Positions 27,476-35,680 of a DNA stretch of 43,825 bases are shown piece after piece. Made by a program: the position numbers and the translations under genes. The notes under the pieces are model-generated. The model had not been told where the DNA came from. It was given only the letters and a program-made list of their open reading frames with translations, and made no database searches. The stretch lies in NCBI GenBank assembly GCA_030537815.1, contig JAUNVF010000018.1, positions 1 to 43,825 on the forward strand. The letters are read 5' to 3'. This DNA comes from Tissierellia bacterium. GTDB lineage: Bacteria; Bacillota; Clostridia; Tissierellales; Peptoniphilaceae. Position 1 is the first letter of the stretch. Every line of letters begins with the position of its first letter.

Positions 27476-28330
27476 TTACCTCGTCTCGCAGCTAAAAACT
27501 AAATCGTATTTATCCTTAAAATAAAAGAAAGCATTCTGCAATTTATTATAATCGTCGTAAATTCCAAATACAGTTGGACCACTACCGCACATCAAAGTCG
27601 CTCTGGCTCCCAATCTCTTCATATTCTCTTTTATTTCAGAAATCTCAGGCTGTATTTTAATAGTCACATCTTCCAATTTATTGCTTATAAGAGGATAAAA
27701 TCCCTCATCATCTCCATTATTAATCGTCTTTACAATATTATCGAAATCGATTCTGCTCTTCGGGTCATGGCTATAATTTTTATATACATATTTTGTACTA
27801 ACTCCATAGCCCGTATTAACGATGAGGATATTTCTTCCCGAAAAGCTTTCAAGGCCCGATAACTCGTCACCCTTTCCCACACCGAGAGCAGTGCCGCCCA
27901 TAAAGAAGAATGGTACATCAGCGCCTATTTTCGAGCCTATCTCGACGAGTTTTTCCTCCGAAAGATTCAATTCCCATAATTGATTTAATCCCTTTATCAT
28001 AGCTGCTGCATTAGAACTACCACCGGCTAGACCCGCAGCTATGGGTATATTTTTTTCTATATGGGCCCTAATCCCAGGGTCTCCCTCATAGTATTCTTTC
28101 ATTAAATCCCAAGCTCTGTAAAGGGTATTGTCCTCATCTATGGGCAGGAGCTTATAATCACAAGTCAAAATAAGTTCTCCACCGGGCTTTTGTTTTATGT
28201 AAATGCCATCTCTCAAATCTATCTCTTGAAATATAGTTATGATATCATGATATCCATCATCTCTTTTATCTAAAACATCGAGTGATAAATTTATCTTGGC
28301 ATATGAATCCAGTATAATTTCTTTATTCAT
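27476..28330 (-). CDS. ispE: 4-diphosphocytidyl-2-C-methyl-D-erythritol kinase
   Basis: A 284-residue GHMP kinase of the MEP isoprenoid pathway. The N terminus DSYAKINLSLDV and the ATP-binding loop PIAAGLAGGSSNAAAM near 93-108 are diagnostic, as is CGSGPTVFGIY near the C terminus. It is first in a run with murI and murJ and has a GAGGGGAG site. Isoprenoids made by this pathway include the undecaprenyl carrier used by the glycan genes downstream. Confidence 0.96.
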   Translation of the reverse strand: MNKEIILDSYAKINLSLDVLDKRDDGYHDIITIFQEIDLRDGIYIKQKPGGELILTCDYKLLPIDEDNTLYRAWDLMKEYYEGDPGIRAHIEKNIPIAAGLAGGSSNAAAMIKGLNQLWELNLSEEKLVEIGSKIGADVPFFFMGGTALGVGKGDELSGLESFSGRNILIVNTGYGVSTKYVYKNYSHDPKSRIDFDNIVKTINNGDDEGFYPLISNKLEDVTIKIQPEISEIKENMKRLGARATLMCGSGPTVFGIYDDYNKLQNAFFYFKDKYDLVFSCETR

Positions 28331-28397
28331 TTTATCTCCCCTCTACAAAGACAGTCTTATATGTGATTTCCCCAAATTGGAACGACTTATCTTAGTA

Positions 28398-28426
28398 ATT
28401 ATATCATAAATCATAAAAAATGTTGA
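28398..28426 (-). promoter_or_regulatory. putative promoter of the ispE-murI-murJ-glycan operon
   Basis: On the minus strand, TCAACA (28426-28421), a 17-base spacer and TATAAT (28403-28398). It lies about 70 bases upstream of ispE and just downstream of the veg terminator. Confidence 0.5.
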
Positions 28427-28450
28427 GCATTCAAAACCAAAACAAATAAA

Positions 28451-28478
28451 AAGAAATCGCATTACAATTGCGATTTCT
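28451..28478 (-). terminator. intrinsic terminator of veg
   Basis: An 11-bp stem (AAGAAATCGCA against TGCGATTTCTT) with a short loop, followed on the minus strand by TTTATTTG. It starts eight bases beyond the veg stop. Confidence 0.88.
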
Positions 28479-28485
28479 TATTGAT

Positions 28486-28725
28486 TTAACAAATTTTTAA
28501 CTCGACTGTCGATGTCAATATGTCTGAATAGGAGTACGAAATAGTTCTTTCTATATCAAATTTATTATTGATTCTAACTATGAATATATTAGGGTAAGCA
28601 TCTACTATGATTCCCTCATTCGTAACTATTCTTTTTCTTCCCTTGTCTGCCCTTAAAATTACTTTTTTGCCGATATTTTCCTTGACCTCTGCCTTAATAC
28701 TGGATAAATTATCACTATACTTCAA
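28486..28725 (-). CDS. veg: Veg family protein
   Basis: A 79-residue protein of the Veg family, which in Bacillus subtilis stimulates biofilm matrix gene expression. The match includes the block IGKKVILRADKGRKR and the C-terminal YSYSDILTSTVELKI, equivalent to YSYADILTETVEL of B. subtilis Veg. The start used is the TTG at 28725, because GGAAGG lies seven bases upstream and the protein then begins where known Veg proteins do; an open frame extends ten codons further to another TTG. It lies upstream of ispE as in Bacillus and has two strong promoters. Confidence 0.88.
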   Translation of the reverse strand: MKYSDNLSSIKAEVKENIGKKVILRADKGRKRIVTNEGIIVDAYPNIFIVRINNKFDIERTISYSYSDILTSTVELKIC

Positions 28726-28768
28726 GCTATCACACCTTCCATAATTTAAGTACAACTAACTACCTTGT

Positions 28769-28797
28769 ATTATATAATACTTCCAGCTTTAGGTCAA
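28769..28797 (-). promoter_or_regulatory. veg promoter P1
   Basis: On the minus strand, TTGACC (28797-28792), a 17-base spacer and a perfect TATAAT (28774-28769), about 40 bases upstream of the TTG start. It is a near-consensus sigma-A promoter. Confidence 0.8.
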
Positions 28798-28809
28798 GAG
28801 AAATTAATA

Positions 28810-28838
28810 ATTATATAATATTTAAATCTCAAAGTCAA
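28810..28838 (-). promoter_or_regulatory. veg promoter P2
   Basis: On the minus strand, TTGACT (28838-28833), a 17-base spacer and a perfect TATAAT (28815-28810). It lies 41 bases upstream of P1 in the same orientation. Confidence 0.72.
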
Positions 28839-28876
28839 ATACTTTTTAATTTTATTTTATAATCTAAAAAAATAAA

Positions 28877-28894
28877 AAGGACTCGAAAGTCCTT
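28877..28894 (-). terminator. intrinsic terminator of mgtE
   Basis: A 7-bp stem (AAGGACT against AGTCCTT) with a 4-base loop, followed on the minus strand by TTTTTATTTTTTT. The stem overlaps the mgtE stop codon. Confidence 0.85.
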
Positions 28895-30227
28895 ATAAAG
28901 TCAAGATTTTTGAAGCAATATTAAAATATATTATCAGACAGCTCGCATCGATAATCGTCGTGATAAGCGGAGCAGCCATAATTGCCGGGTCAAATTTTAA
29001 TTTTTTTGCCAAAATGGGTAAAAGTCCTCCTACAACCATGGCGGAAATTATAGTCAGAACCATTGTCATGGAAACGACCAAAGCCACAGTAAATCCAACC
29101 TTATCCATTACCATTATCCTTATAAAATTGACTGTTGCCAACAAAACTCCTACTACCAAGGCGACGACAAATTCTTTTTTTACGACTCTCCTCCAATCTG
29201 AAAGTTCTATACCTCCCGTCGCCATTCCCCTTATTATTAGAGTTGAAGATTGATTTCCTGCATTTCCTCCAGTTCCCATAAGCATAGGTATAAAAGTATT
29301 TAAGACGACTACTGCAGCCAAAACTTCGCTATAGCTCTCTATTATACTTCCAGTTATAGTAGAAGTAACCATGAGTATAAGAAGCCATATAATCCTATGC
29401 TTGGAAAGAGTTATGACATCGGTAGAGAGATATTTTTCCTCTATTGGAGCAATCCCCGCCATCTTTTGAAAGTCCTCGGTATCCTCAGCTTCAATTACAT
29501 CGATTATATCGTCGACGGTTATAATTCCAACCATTCTCGTTTCTTCGTCGACAACGGGAATTACACTATAACCGTATTTTATAAATATCTCCGATACATA
29601 TTCCTGATCATCCAATGTATGGACATATATGACATCCTCATCCATGATATCGGATATTTTAGCATCTAAATCAGATGTCAAAATCATCCTCAAAGATACA
29701 AATCCCAAAAGCCTCTTTTCAGCATCAGTAACATAACATGTATATATCGTAACCTTGTCGACGCCATTGTGATTTATATACTCCAAAGCCTGTCTGACAG
29801 TCATACTCTGCTTTAATACGACATATTCAGGTGTCATTATAGTTCCGGCACTCTTTTCAGGATAATTCAATATCTGATTAATAAATGCCCTATCTTCGGC
29901 AGATGTATTTCTTAATATCTTCTTGACGGCATTGGCAGGCATTTCTTCTATAAAATCTACCATATCGTCAACATACATCTCATTCAGAATCCTATTAACC
30001 TCTTGATCCGTTGAACTCTCGACTATATTCATCTGCTTTTCAGAATCGAGCTCAGTAAAAACCTCTGCTGCCTGATCCTTACTTAGCAGCCTAAAAGTTA
30101 TAATCGAGTCCTGCGAATCCAATTCATTTAGAAGCTCAGAAATCTCTACAGAATTCATATCATTTAGCATGGATTTTATATATGTATAATTTTTTTCATG
30201 AAGTAATTCTTTTAAATCAGTTATCAT
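28893..30227 (-). CDS. mgtE: magnesium transporter MgtE
   Basis: A 444-residue Mg2+ channel. The N-terminal superhelical domain (about 1-125) and paired CBS domains (about 130-255, starting at the PEYVVL region) form the cytoplasmic Mg2+ sensor. About five transmembrane helices follow from residue 275 onward, including the pore-lining MGTGGNAGNQSS motif. Length and order match the family. I see no M-box riboswitch in the 138-base upstream gap, so regulation is probably by gating. It is transcribed alone, divergent from the IscA-like gene. Confidence 0.95.
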   Translation of the reverse strand: MITDLKELLHEKNYTYIKSMLNDMNSVEISELLNELDSQDSIITFRLLSKDQAAEVFTELDSEKQMNIVESSTDQEVNRILNEMYVDDMVDFIEEMPANAVKKILRNTSAEDRAFINQILNYPEKSAGTIMTPEYVVLKQSMTVRQALEYINHNGVDKVTIYTCYVTDAEKRLLGFVSLRMILTSDLDAKISDIMDEDVIYVHTLDDQEYVSEIFIKYGYSVIPVVDEETRMVGIITVDDIIDVIEAEDTEDFQKMAGIAPIEEKYLSTDVITLSKHRIIWLLILMVTSTITGSIIESYSEVLAAVVVLNTFIPMLMGTGGNAGNQSSTLIIRGMATGGIELSDWRRVVKKEFVVALVVGVLLATVNFIRIMVMDKVGFTVALVVSMTMVLTIISAMVVGGLLPILAKKLKFDPAIMAAPLITTIIDASCLIIYFNIASKILTL

Positions 30228-30365
30228 AAGCCCTCCAAAAATGGATAGTTAAACTATATAGATTCTATCATAATTTACGAGATTTAAAAAGTAATGATTA
30301 TAAAATAATTACAAGGGTATCAAGTAAAGGAGAGCAAGTTCATACATTTAAAATGAGGTGATTTA

Positions 30366-30680
30366 ATGAAAATAGAATTGACAAAATCAGCTAGGGAAGC
30401 TATTGATGAAAGTATAGATAAAAACTCAAAATTCCTATTGATTAATCTAGTGAAATACGACTGTCATGGTGCAGTTCTCTCTATGACTGTATCAGATGAT
30501 ATAGGCTCTAATAATCTTTATGAAATAGATGGATATAAATTTATTATGGATAAAGAAGAATCTGAAATGTTTAAAGAAATAAATATAGACTACAAATCTC
30601 AAGGCTTAAACGAAGGCTTTGCAATAAGTTACAAGGATAGTTCACTTGGACAATGCTTTATAACCGACGAGATTGATTAA
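30366..30680 (+). CDS. IscA/HesB-like (iron-sulfur biogenesis fold) small protein
   Basis: A 104-residue protein with the IscA/HesB pattern: MKIELTKSAREAI at the start, a central beta-rich region, and C-terminal cysteine. Only C33 (YDCHG) and C97 (GQC) are available, whereas true IscA has three conserved cysteines, so a scaffold or carrier role is doubtful. Similar cysteine-poor HesB-like proteins occur in clostridia without known function. An AGGTGA site precedes the ATG. A DUF1858 gene follows 54 bases later and may be co-transcribed. Confidence 0.6.
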   Translation: MKIELTKSAREAIDESIDKNSKFLLINLVKYDCHGAVLSMTVSDDIGSNNLYEIDGYKFIMDKEESEMFKEINIDYKSQGLNEGFAISYKDSSLGQCFITDEID

Positions 30681-30701
30681 TTTCTACTAAAATAGTATAA
30701 T
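30673..30701 (+). promoter_or_regulatory. promoter of the DUF1858 gene
   Basis: TTGATT (30673-30678), a 17-base spacer and TATAAT (30696-30701). The -35 overlaps the end of the IscA-like gene, so the DUF1858 gene can be transcribed independently. Confidence 0.65.
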
Positions 30702-30734
30702 ATGAATACAGAGTTTAAACTCAAGGAGGAGAAA

Positions 30735-30929
30735 ATGGAAGTTACTAAAGACATGTTGATTGGTGATGTTTTAAGAGAAGTCCCCGGAGCGATTGATGTA
30801 TTATTTGAAGCCGGACTTGGATGCGTGGGATGCCCCGCAAGCCAAATGGAGTCAATCGAAGAGGCGGCATATGTACATGGTCTAGATTTAGATGACCTAT
30901 TGAAAAAGTTAAATAATGCAAATGCTTAA
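30735..30929 (+). CDS. DUF1858 domain small redox-type protein
   Basis: A 64-residue protein made of one DUF1858 domain, the fold found at the N terminus of ScdA/RIC iron-sulfur repair proteins and alone beside hybrid-cluster proteins. It has the motif CVGCP (C30, C33) and the following helix SIEEAAYVHGLD. The start at 30735 is preferred over an ATG 11 codons earlier because GGAGGAG directly precedes it. Its function is unknown; a role in Fe-S or nitrosative stress handling is an inference from domain company. A strong terminator follows. Confidence 0.82.
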   Translation: MEVTKDMLIGDVLREVPGAIDVLFEAGLGCVGCPASQMESIEEAAYVHGLDLDDLLKKLNNANA

Positions 30930-30949
30930 CCGGAGCCTAGGCTCCGGTT
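30928..30949 (+). terminator. intrinsic terminator of the DUF1858 gene
   Basis: A perfect 22-base palindrome (AACCGGAGCC, TA, GGCTCCGGTT) overlapping the stop codon and followed by TTCTCTTTT. Confidence 0.88.
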
Positions 30950-30974
30950 TTCTCTTTTATTTATAAATTTTGAA

Positions 30975-31205
30975 TTAAATATTTAAAGCATCATCAATTC
31001 TATCTTGATCAAAACCTACTATTTCTTCTCCATTTATAACAGTAACAGGCACTCCCATATGTCCCATTTCCATAAGTTCAGTTCTAGCTTTAATATCTGT
31101 AGATACATTTTTCTCTACAAAGTCCACATTCTTTTCTTTTAAATAATCTTTAAGAGATGTGCAATATGGACAAGAGTCACTTGAATAAACAATTATATCC
31201 GACAT
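30975..31205 (-). CDS. glutaredoxin-like thiol-disulfide protein
   Basis: A 76-residue single-domain thioredoxin-fold protein. The active site is CPYC (C12, C15), the cis-proline loop is GVPVTVING near 53, and the C-terminal GFDQDRIDDAL fits the NrdH/YruB glutaredoxin-like group. It probably reduces protein disulfides in the cytoplasm; the partner is unknown. It stands alone, convergent with the DUF1858 gene, with a GAAGGGAG site before the ATG. Confidence 0.88.
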   Translation of the reverse strand: MSDIIVYSSDSCPYCTSLKDYLKEKNVDFVEKNVSTDIKARTELMEMGHMGVPVTVINGEEIVGFDQDRIDDALNI

Positions 31206-31261
31206 TTAAATTCTCCCTTCTTAATAATAATCACTATCTATATACCCAGTATATATCATGA

Positions 31262-32128
31262 TTAACAATATATCTCGATTTCCGGAGATTTAATTATCTC
31301 CTTTGCAATAGATATATAGTCATCGGTACTTAGATTTTCAGCCCTTAAATTATGAGCGATACCTAATTTATCTAATATCTTTTTGAGATCTTCTTTTTCA
31401 AGTCCATCACCCGAAAGCGAATTGAGGATCGTCTTTCGCCTCTGATTAAATCCCGCCCTAGTCAATTTAAACATCGCTTTTTCAAAATCTTTTTTATTTT
31501 CATTTTTTGGATCAAGTCTTATCACCATAGAATCGATTTTAGGTTTTGGAATAAATACATTTTTAGAAACTTTAATTATCTCTTTTGCATCTGCCATATA
31601 GTCTACAAGTACTGAGAGAGAGCCATAAGCCTTAGTTCCAGGCTTTGCCATCATCCTTTGAGCTACTTCTTTTTGAAGCATCACAGTCATCGACTCCAAA
31701 CGCACTCTATCTTCCAATATATTTGTAACTATAGAAGTGCCTACATTATAGGGTAGATTTGCTACGATTTTAATATCCGAATCTCTATAACTATCGACGA
31801 TCTCATTGAAATCCACCTTAAGAGCATCTTCATTTATAATATCGACATCAAAATCACTTAAAGTATATTCCAGTATTGGTATGAGCCTTTTATCTATCTC
31901 TATTGCGATAACCTTTTTGGCATATTTTGCTATCTGCTGAGTAAGTGTTCCAATTCCAGGTCCAATCTCGATTACGATATCGCTATCCTTTATCTCAGCT
32001 CCTCTTATAATCGCTTCTACGACATTTCCATCAATCAAAAAGTTTTGCCCTAAAGATTTAGAAAATGAAAAATCGAATTTTTTTAAAACTCTATTTAAAT
32101 TATTAGGCATATACAATTTATCGCACAT
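31262..32128 (-). CDS. rsmA: 16S rRNA (adenine1518-N6/adenine1519-N6)-dimethyltransferase
   Basis: A 288-residue KsgA/RsmA enzyme that dimethylates two adjacent adenines in the 3' hairpin of 16S rRNA. The motifs SKSLGQNFLID near 23, EIGPGIGTLTQQIA near 55, and NLPYNVGTS near 124 are diagnostic. The ATG at 32128 overlaps the end of rnmV by 11 bases and has AGAGG ten bases upstream; a second ATG six codons later lacks a ribosome binding site. Confidence 0.96.
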   Translation of the reverse strand: MCDKLYMPNNLNRVLKKFDFSFSKSLGQNFLIDGNVVEAIIRGAEIKDSDIVIEIGPGIGTLTQQIAKYAKKVIAIEIDKRLIPILEYTLSDFDVDIINEDALKVDFNEIVDSYRDSDIKIVANLPYNVGTSIVTNILEDRVRLESMTVMLQKEVAQRMMAKPGTKAYGSLSVLVDYMADAKEIIKVSKNVFIPKPKIDSMVIRLDPKNENKKDFEKAMFKLTRAGFNQRRKTILNSLSGDGLEKEDLKKILDKLGIAHNLRAENLSTDDYISIAKEIIKSPEIEIYC

Positions 32129-32678
32129 CTGATTTCAACCTCTTCAGCATTTCTTCAGCCGCCCTTTCAAATTCTTCTCTCTTAATCCCATATCCGGACA
32201 ATCTCTTTAATAATTGCTTTGAGTTTCCATATCCAATGCCGAGTATATCGCATAAAATAATCCTTCTCTTTTTGGAATCCGGAAATCCGGAAAGTCCATA
32301 TCTCGAAAGATCTGAAGATCCATACTCATATTCATCTTCTTTAAGCTCTGGTCTCGCCCTTTTTATCGCTCTGATTATCTCATCTGAAGAAGCATTTTCA
32401 ACTCCTATATCTCCCTTTTTAGTAGCTCTATCTCTCAAAATAAAAGCATGTTTACAACCTGGAGCGACCTTGGACACTTCATTTCTTATCTTTTTTCCCG
32501 CATAATCAGGGTCGGTCAATACTATGACGCCGACCCTATCATTTAAATTTTTTATAGTATCCAGAGTTTCTTCACTGATATAACTGCCACCCGTCGCTAT
32601 GACCTGACAATCGAGAGCCGATTTCACTGCCCTTATATCGTCCTTTCCTTCAACTACAATAACTTCTTTAATTTTCAT
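32118..32678 (-). CDS. rnmV: ribonuclease M5
   Basis: A 186-residue Toprim-domain nuclease that matures 5S rRNA in low-GC Gram-positives. The Toprim motifs VVEGKDDIRAVKSA (Glu10) and VLTDPDYAGKKIR (DxD) are present, and the C-terminal region has the conserved RR and GYGNSKQLL block. It overlaps tatD by 11 bases and rsmA by 11, so the three are tightly coupled. Confidence 0.95.
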   Translation of the reverse strand: MKIKEVIVVEGKDDIRAVKSALDCQVIATGGSYISEETLDTIKNLNDRVGVIVLTDPDYAGKKIRNEVSKVAPGCKHAFILRDRATKKGDIGVENASSDEIIRAIKRARPELKEDEYEYGSSDLSRYGLSGFPDSKKRRIILCDILGIGYGNSKQLLKRLSGYGIKREEFERAAEEMLKRLKSDVR

Positions 32679-33444
32679 CTATTCTATAAACCCTCTTGGC
32701 ATTCTCAGTAGTAATCCTGAACAAATCATCTTCGTCCATCCCCCTCAGTTCGGCGATATACCTCGCAGTAAAGATAGTATTTGCAGGCTCATTTCGCTTC
32801 CCTCTTTTTGGTTCAGGAGTTAGATAAGGCGAGTCCGTCTCGACCAATAATCTGTCAATGGGGACAAATTTGGCAACTTCCTTAGGAGTCTTGGCATTTT
32901 TGAAAGTAACAGGTCCTGCCAATGATATATAATATCCGAGATCAATATATTTTTTTGCCATCTCGACAGATCCGGAATAGCAGTGAATAATTCCAGAAAC
33001 AGCTCCACTGTATTCTCTCAAAATATTATATGTGTCTTCCGCCGCCTCTCTGCTGTGGATAATTACAGGCAAGTCCACTTCTTTTGCGATTTCAAGCTGC
33101 TTTATAAAAGCATCTTTTTGCATATCCCTAGGGCTATTGTCATAATAATAATCGAGTCCAATCTCTCCTATTGCCACAACTCTATCGGATGAAGCCATCT
33201 CTCGGTATCTCTCCAAATCCTCTTCGTCAAGTTCATCTGCTGAATGAGGATGAGTTCCTACGGCAGCATATATGCAATCATATTTATTAGCCAATTTATA
33301 TGCGTCTTCGCTCGACTTTCTATCAGCTCCCGGATTCACGACAAAAGCTATGCCATCTTTTTTGAGATTTTGAATAATAACTTCCCTGTCATCATCAAAT
33401 CTCTCATCATCTAAATGTGCATGACTATCAAAAACTAAATTCAT
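32668..33444 (-). CDS. tatD: TatD family metal-dependent deoxyribonuclease
   Basis: A 258-residue TIM-barrel metallohydrolase (YabD in Bacillus). Metal ligands are seen as H8 and H10 in SHAHLDD, GEIGLDYYY near 93, HSREA near 129, HCYSG near 154 and ETDSPYL near 203. It probably degrades DNA 3' to 5', though the physiological role is debated. Its ATG overlaps the metG stop by one base (TAATG). Confidence 0.94.
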   Translation of the reverse strand: MNLVFDSHAHLDDERFDDDREVIIQNLKKDGIAFVVNPGADRKSSEDAYKLANKYDCIYAAVGTHPHSADELDEEDLERYREMASSDRVVAIGEIGLDYYYDNSPRDMQKDAFIKQLEIAKEVDLPVIIHSREAAEDTYNILREYSGAVSGIIHCYSGSVEMAKKYIDLGYYISLAGPVTFKNAKTPKEVAKFVPIDRLLVETDSPYLTPEPKRGKRNEPANTIFTARYIAELRGMDEDDLFRITTENAKRVYRIDEN

Positions 33445-35387
33445 TATGAAATCACAGCTCCACTCTCGATATCAGCTAATGTAGACAATAATGTCAATTT
33501 ACCATTTTTCTCTGCCGATAGCAGCATGCCATTCGACTCAATTCCTCTGAGCATTACAGGCTTCAGATTGGTGATAGCTATTACTTTCTTGCCAACCAAA
33601 TCCTCAGGCTCATAATATTTTCTTATGCCTGATACAATCTGTCTGGTTTCATCTCCTATCTTGAGTTTAAACACCAGAAGCCTATCTGCTTTATGATGAT
33701 AACTGCATTCTAAAACTTCGGCGACTTTTAATTCCAATTTATCAAAATCATCAATGCTTATTTCCTCTTTGCTCATTTCATCATCAACTATTTCCACTTT
33801 TTTATCCAAGCTCCTCTCTTTTATGAGATCGCTATTCATTTTTTCTAAAATCTCAGCTTCTTTTTCCAAATCTAATCTCGGAAATAGATTATCGCCCCTG
33901 GAGATTTCAGTTCCGGGTAGGTATTTTCCAAAATTCCTAGTCGACTCCCAGCCCATCGGAGCAATTCCAAGCTGCTCATTTATCCTCATAGAAGTATGCG
34001 GCATGAAAGGTTCGATTAATTGTGCAACAATTCTAATCGACTCTATCAAATTATATAAAACAGTGTTTAATCTTTCGTTCTTTCCCTCTTTGCCCAATAT
34101 CCAGGGAGTTGTTTCATCTATATATTTATTAGTGCGTCTAATCAATTTCCATATATATTCGAGTGCCGAACTAAATGCCAATTCATCCATCGCTTCTTCG
34201 ACCTTTTCAGTAGTAGAAGTCGCCATCTCAATTAAATCCTCATCTACTATATCGATCTCTCCGACACCCGGTACGATTCCGCCATTATACTTTACTACCA
34301 TCTGTATCGTTCTCGAAACAAGATTTCCCAAGTCATTAGCCAAATCTGAATTTAATCTTTGCAAAAATTTATCTTTGCTGAAGCTTCCGTCATTGCCAAA
34401 AGTAAATTCTCTGAGAACAAAGTATTTCAAAGCATCCACTCCATATCTCTCGATGATGGGCTCAGCATAAACAACATTCCCCTTAGATTTACTCATCTTG
34501 TCGTCTTCAAAAAGAATCCAGCCATGTGCAAAGATCTGATCAGGCAATGGAAGATCTAAAGCCATCAAAAGAGCTGGCCAGATTATAACATGGAATCTAA
34601 TTATCTCCTTAGCCATCAAGTGAATATTCGCAGGCCAGTAATTATTAAATTTGACATCGTCAGTTCCATATCCAATCGCAGTCAGATAGCATGAAAGAGC
34701 ATCGATCCAAACATAGATAACATGCTTGTCATCGAAAGGAACCTTAACTCCCCAATCAAAATTAGACCTTGATACAGATAAATCATCTAATCCCTTGTCT
34801 AGGAAATTATTTACCATCTCATTCTTTCTAGAAATAGGCTTAATAAAATCGGGATGCTCTTCATAATATTTCAGAAGCCTATCCCTATACTTTGAAAGCC
34901 TAAAAAAATAAGACTCTTCTTCCCTGTAGTCGACTTCTCTTCCACAGTCGGGGCATTTGCCTTCCTCGAGCTGTGATTCAGTCCAAAAAGATTCGCATGG
35001 AGTACAATAATGACCCTTATATACATCCTTGTAAATCTCGCCCTTTTCATAAAGCTTCGTAAAAATATCAGCAACATTTTTCTCATGTTCAGGATTGGTC
35101 GATCTTATGAAAGCATCGTAGTCTATCTCCAAATCTTTCCAAAGTTTTTTTGCAGACTCGACTATTTTATCCACATATTCCTTAGGCTCCTGTCCCGCTT
35201 TTTTAGCAGTCTCCTCTATTTTCTGCCCATGTTCATCAGTTCCCGTCACTAAATATGCATCATAGCCCTGTATTCTCTTAAATCTCTTTAAGACATCAGC
35301 CACTATTGTAGTATAAGTATGACCTAAATGAAAATTATTATTTGGATAGTATATCGGCGTAGTAATATAGTATTTTTTCTTTTCCAT
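33444..35387 (-). CDS. metG: methionyl-tRNA synthetase
   Basis: A 647-residue class I synthetase that charges tRNA-Met. The HIGH-type motif HLGH is at residues 20-23 and KMSKS lies near 300. A zinc knuckle is formed by C128, C131, C145 and C148. The anticodon-binding helical domain spans about 390-520. The C-terminal 110 residues form a Trbp111/EMAP-type tRNA-binding and dimerisation domain (LKVAEVLECS, KPVMLRGIESNGML). It is first in metG-tatD-rnmV-rsmA and has a T-box leader. Confidence 0.97.
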   Translation of the reverse strand: MEKKKYYITTPIYYPNNNFHLGHTYTTIVADVLKRFKRIQGYDAYLVTGTDEHGQKIEETAKKAGQEPKEYVDKIVESAKKLWKDLEIDYDAFIRSTNPEHEKNVADIFTKLYEKGEIYKDVYKGHYCTPCESFWTESQLEEGKCPDCGREVDYREEESYFFRLSKYRDRLLKYYEEHPDFIKPISRKNEMVNNFLDKGLDDLSVSRSNFDWGVKVPFDDKHVIYVWIDALSCYLTAIGYGTDDVKFNNYWPANIHLMAKEIIRFHVIIWPALLMALDLPLPDQIFAHGWILFEDDKMSKSKGNVVYAEPIIERYGVDALKYFVLREFTFGNDGSFSKDKFLQRLNSDLANDLGNLVSRTIQMVVKYNGGIVPGVGEIDIVDEDLIEMATSTTEKVEEAMDELAFSSALEYIWKLIRRTNKYIDETTPWILGKEGKNERLNTVLYNLIESIRIVAQLIEPFMPHTSMRINEQLGIAPMGWESTRNFGKYLPGTEISRGDNLFPRLDLEKEAEILEKMNSDLIKERSLDKKVEIVDDEMSKEEISIDDFDKLELKVAEVLECSYHHKADRLLVFKLKIGDETRQIVSGIRKYYEPEDLVGKKVIAITNLKPVMLRGIESNGMLLSAEKNGKLTLLSTLADIESGAVIS

Positions 35388-35402
35388 AATCTCCTCTTCC
35401 TT

Positions 35403-35635
35403 TATTATTAAAAAAATCTTTCATCTCATAGAGACGAAAGATTCGTGGTACCACTCTAATTCAGCCAAAGCCCTCATTAGGATATGCAATGCATATCTCA
35501 GGATTATATTGTAATCAACAAATCGCTCCAAAACCATATTCATATCCCTCAGCCACTCGGTCGCACCAAACCCGAGCTCTCTGTTGACATATTGGAAAAC
35601 TACTCATTTCTTCAAGGCTCTTATTAAATTCACTA
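35403..35635 (-). ncRNA. T-box leader controlling metG
   Basis: A leader of about 230 bases on the minus strand before metG. The T-box core AGAGTGGTACCACGA lies at 35457-35443. It is followed by a terminator hairpin (35443-35415, 13-bp stem with one G-U pair) and a run of seven T. Upstream, stem I would occupy roughly 35630-35520. It contains an AGTA element and, in the stretch expected to hold the specifier loop, two ATG triplets (35543-35541 and 35537-35535), either of which would decode methionine. Uncharged tRNA-Met should pair with the T-box and permit read-through into metG. I did not fold the whole leader, so stem limits are approximate. Confidence 0.9.
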
Positions 35636-35641
35636 TATAAT

Positions 35642-35670
35642 ATTTTAACATTAAATCACCGCAAATTCAA
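35642..35670 (-). promoter_or_regulatory. promoter of the T-box/metG operon
   Basis: On the minus strand, TTGAAT (35670-35665), a 17-base spacer and TAAAAT (35647-35642). The -35 begins 11 bases after the GNAT stop codon. Confidence 0.75.
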
Positions 35671-35680
35671 GATTACCAAA

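Noticed and set aside
30228..30365. M-box magnesium riboswitch before mgtE
   Set aside because: The gap is only 138 bases, is shared with a divergent gene, and shows no hairpin terminator or conserved M-box-like structure.
33754..34470. A 238-codon plus-strand open frame
   Set aside because: It lies wholly inside metG on the opposite strand, has no ribosome binding site, and its low-complexity Ser/Ile-rich translation is the usual shadow of a real gene.
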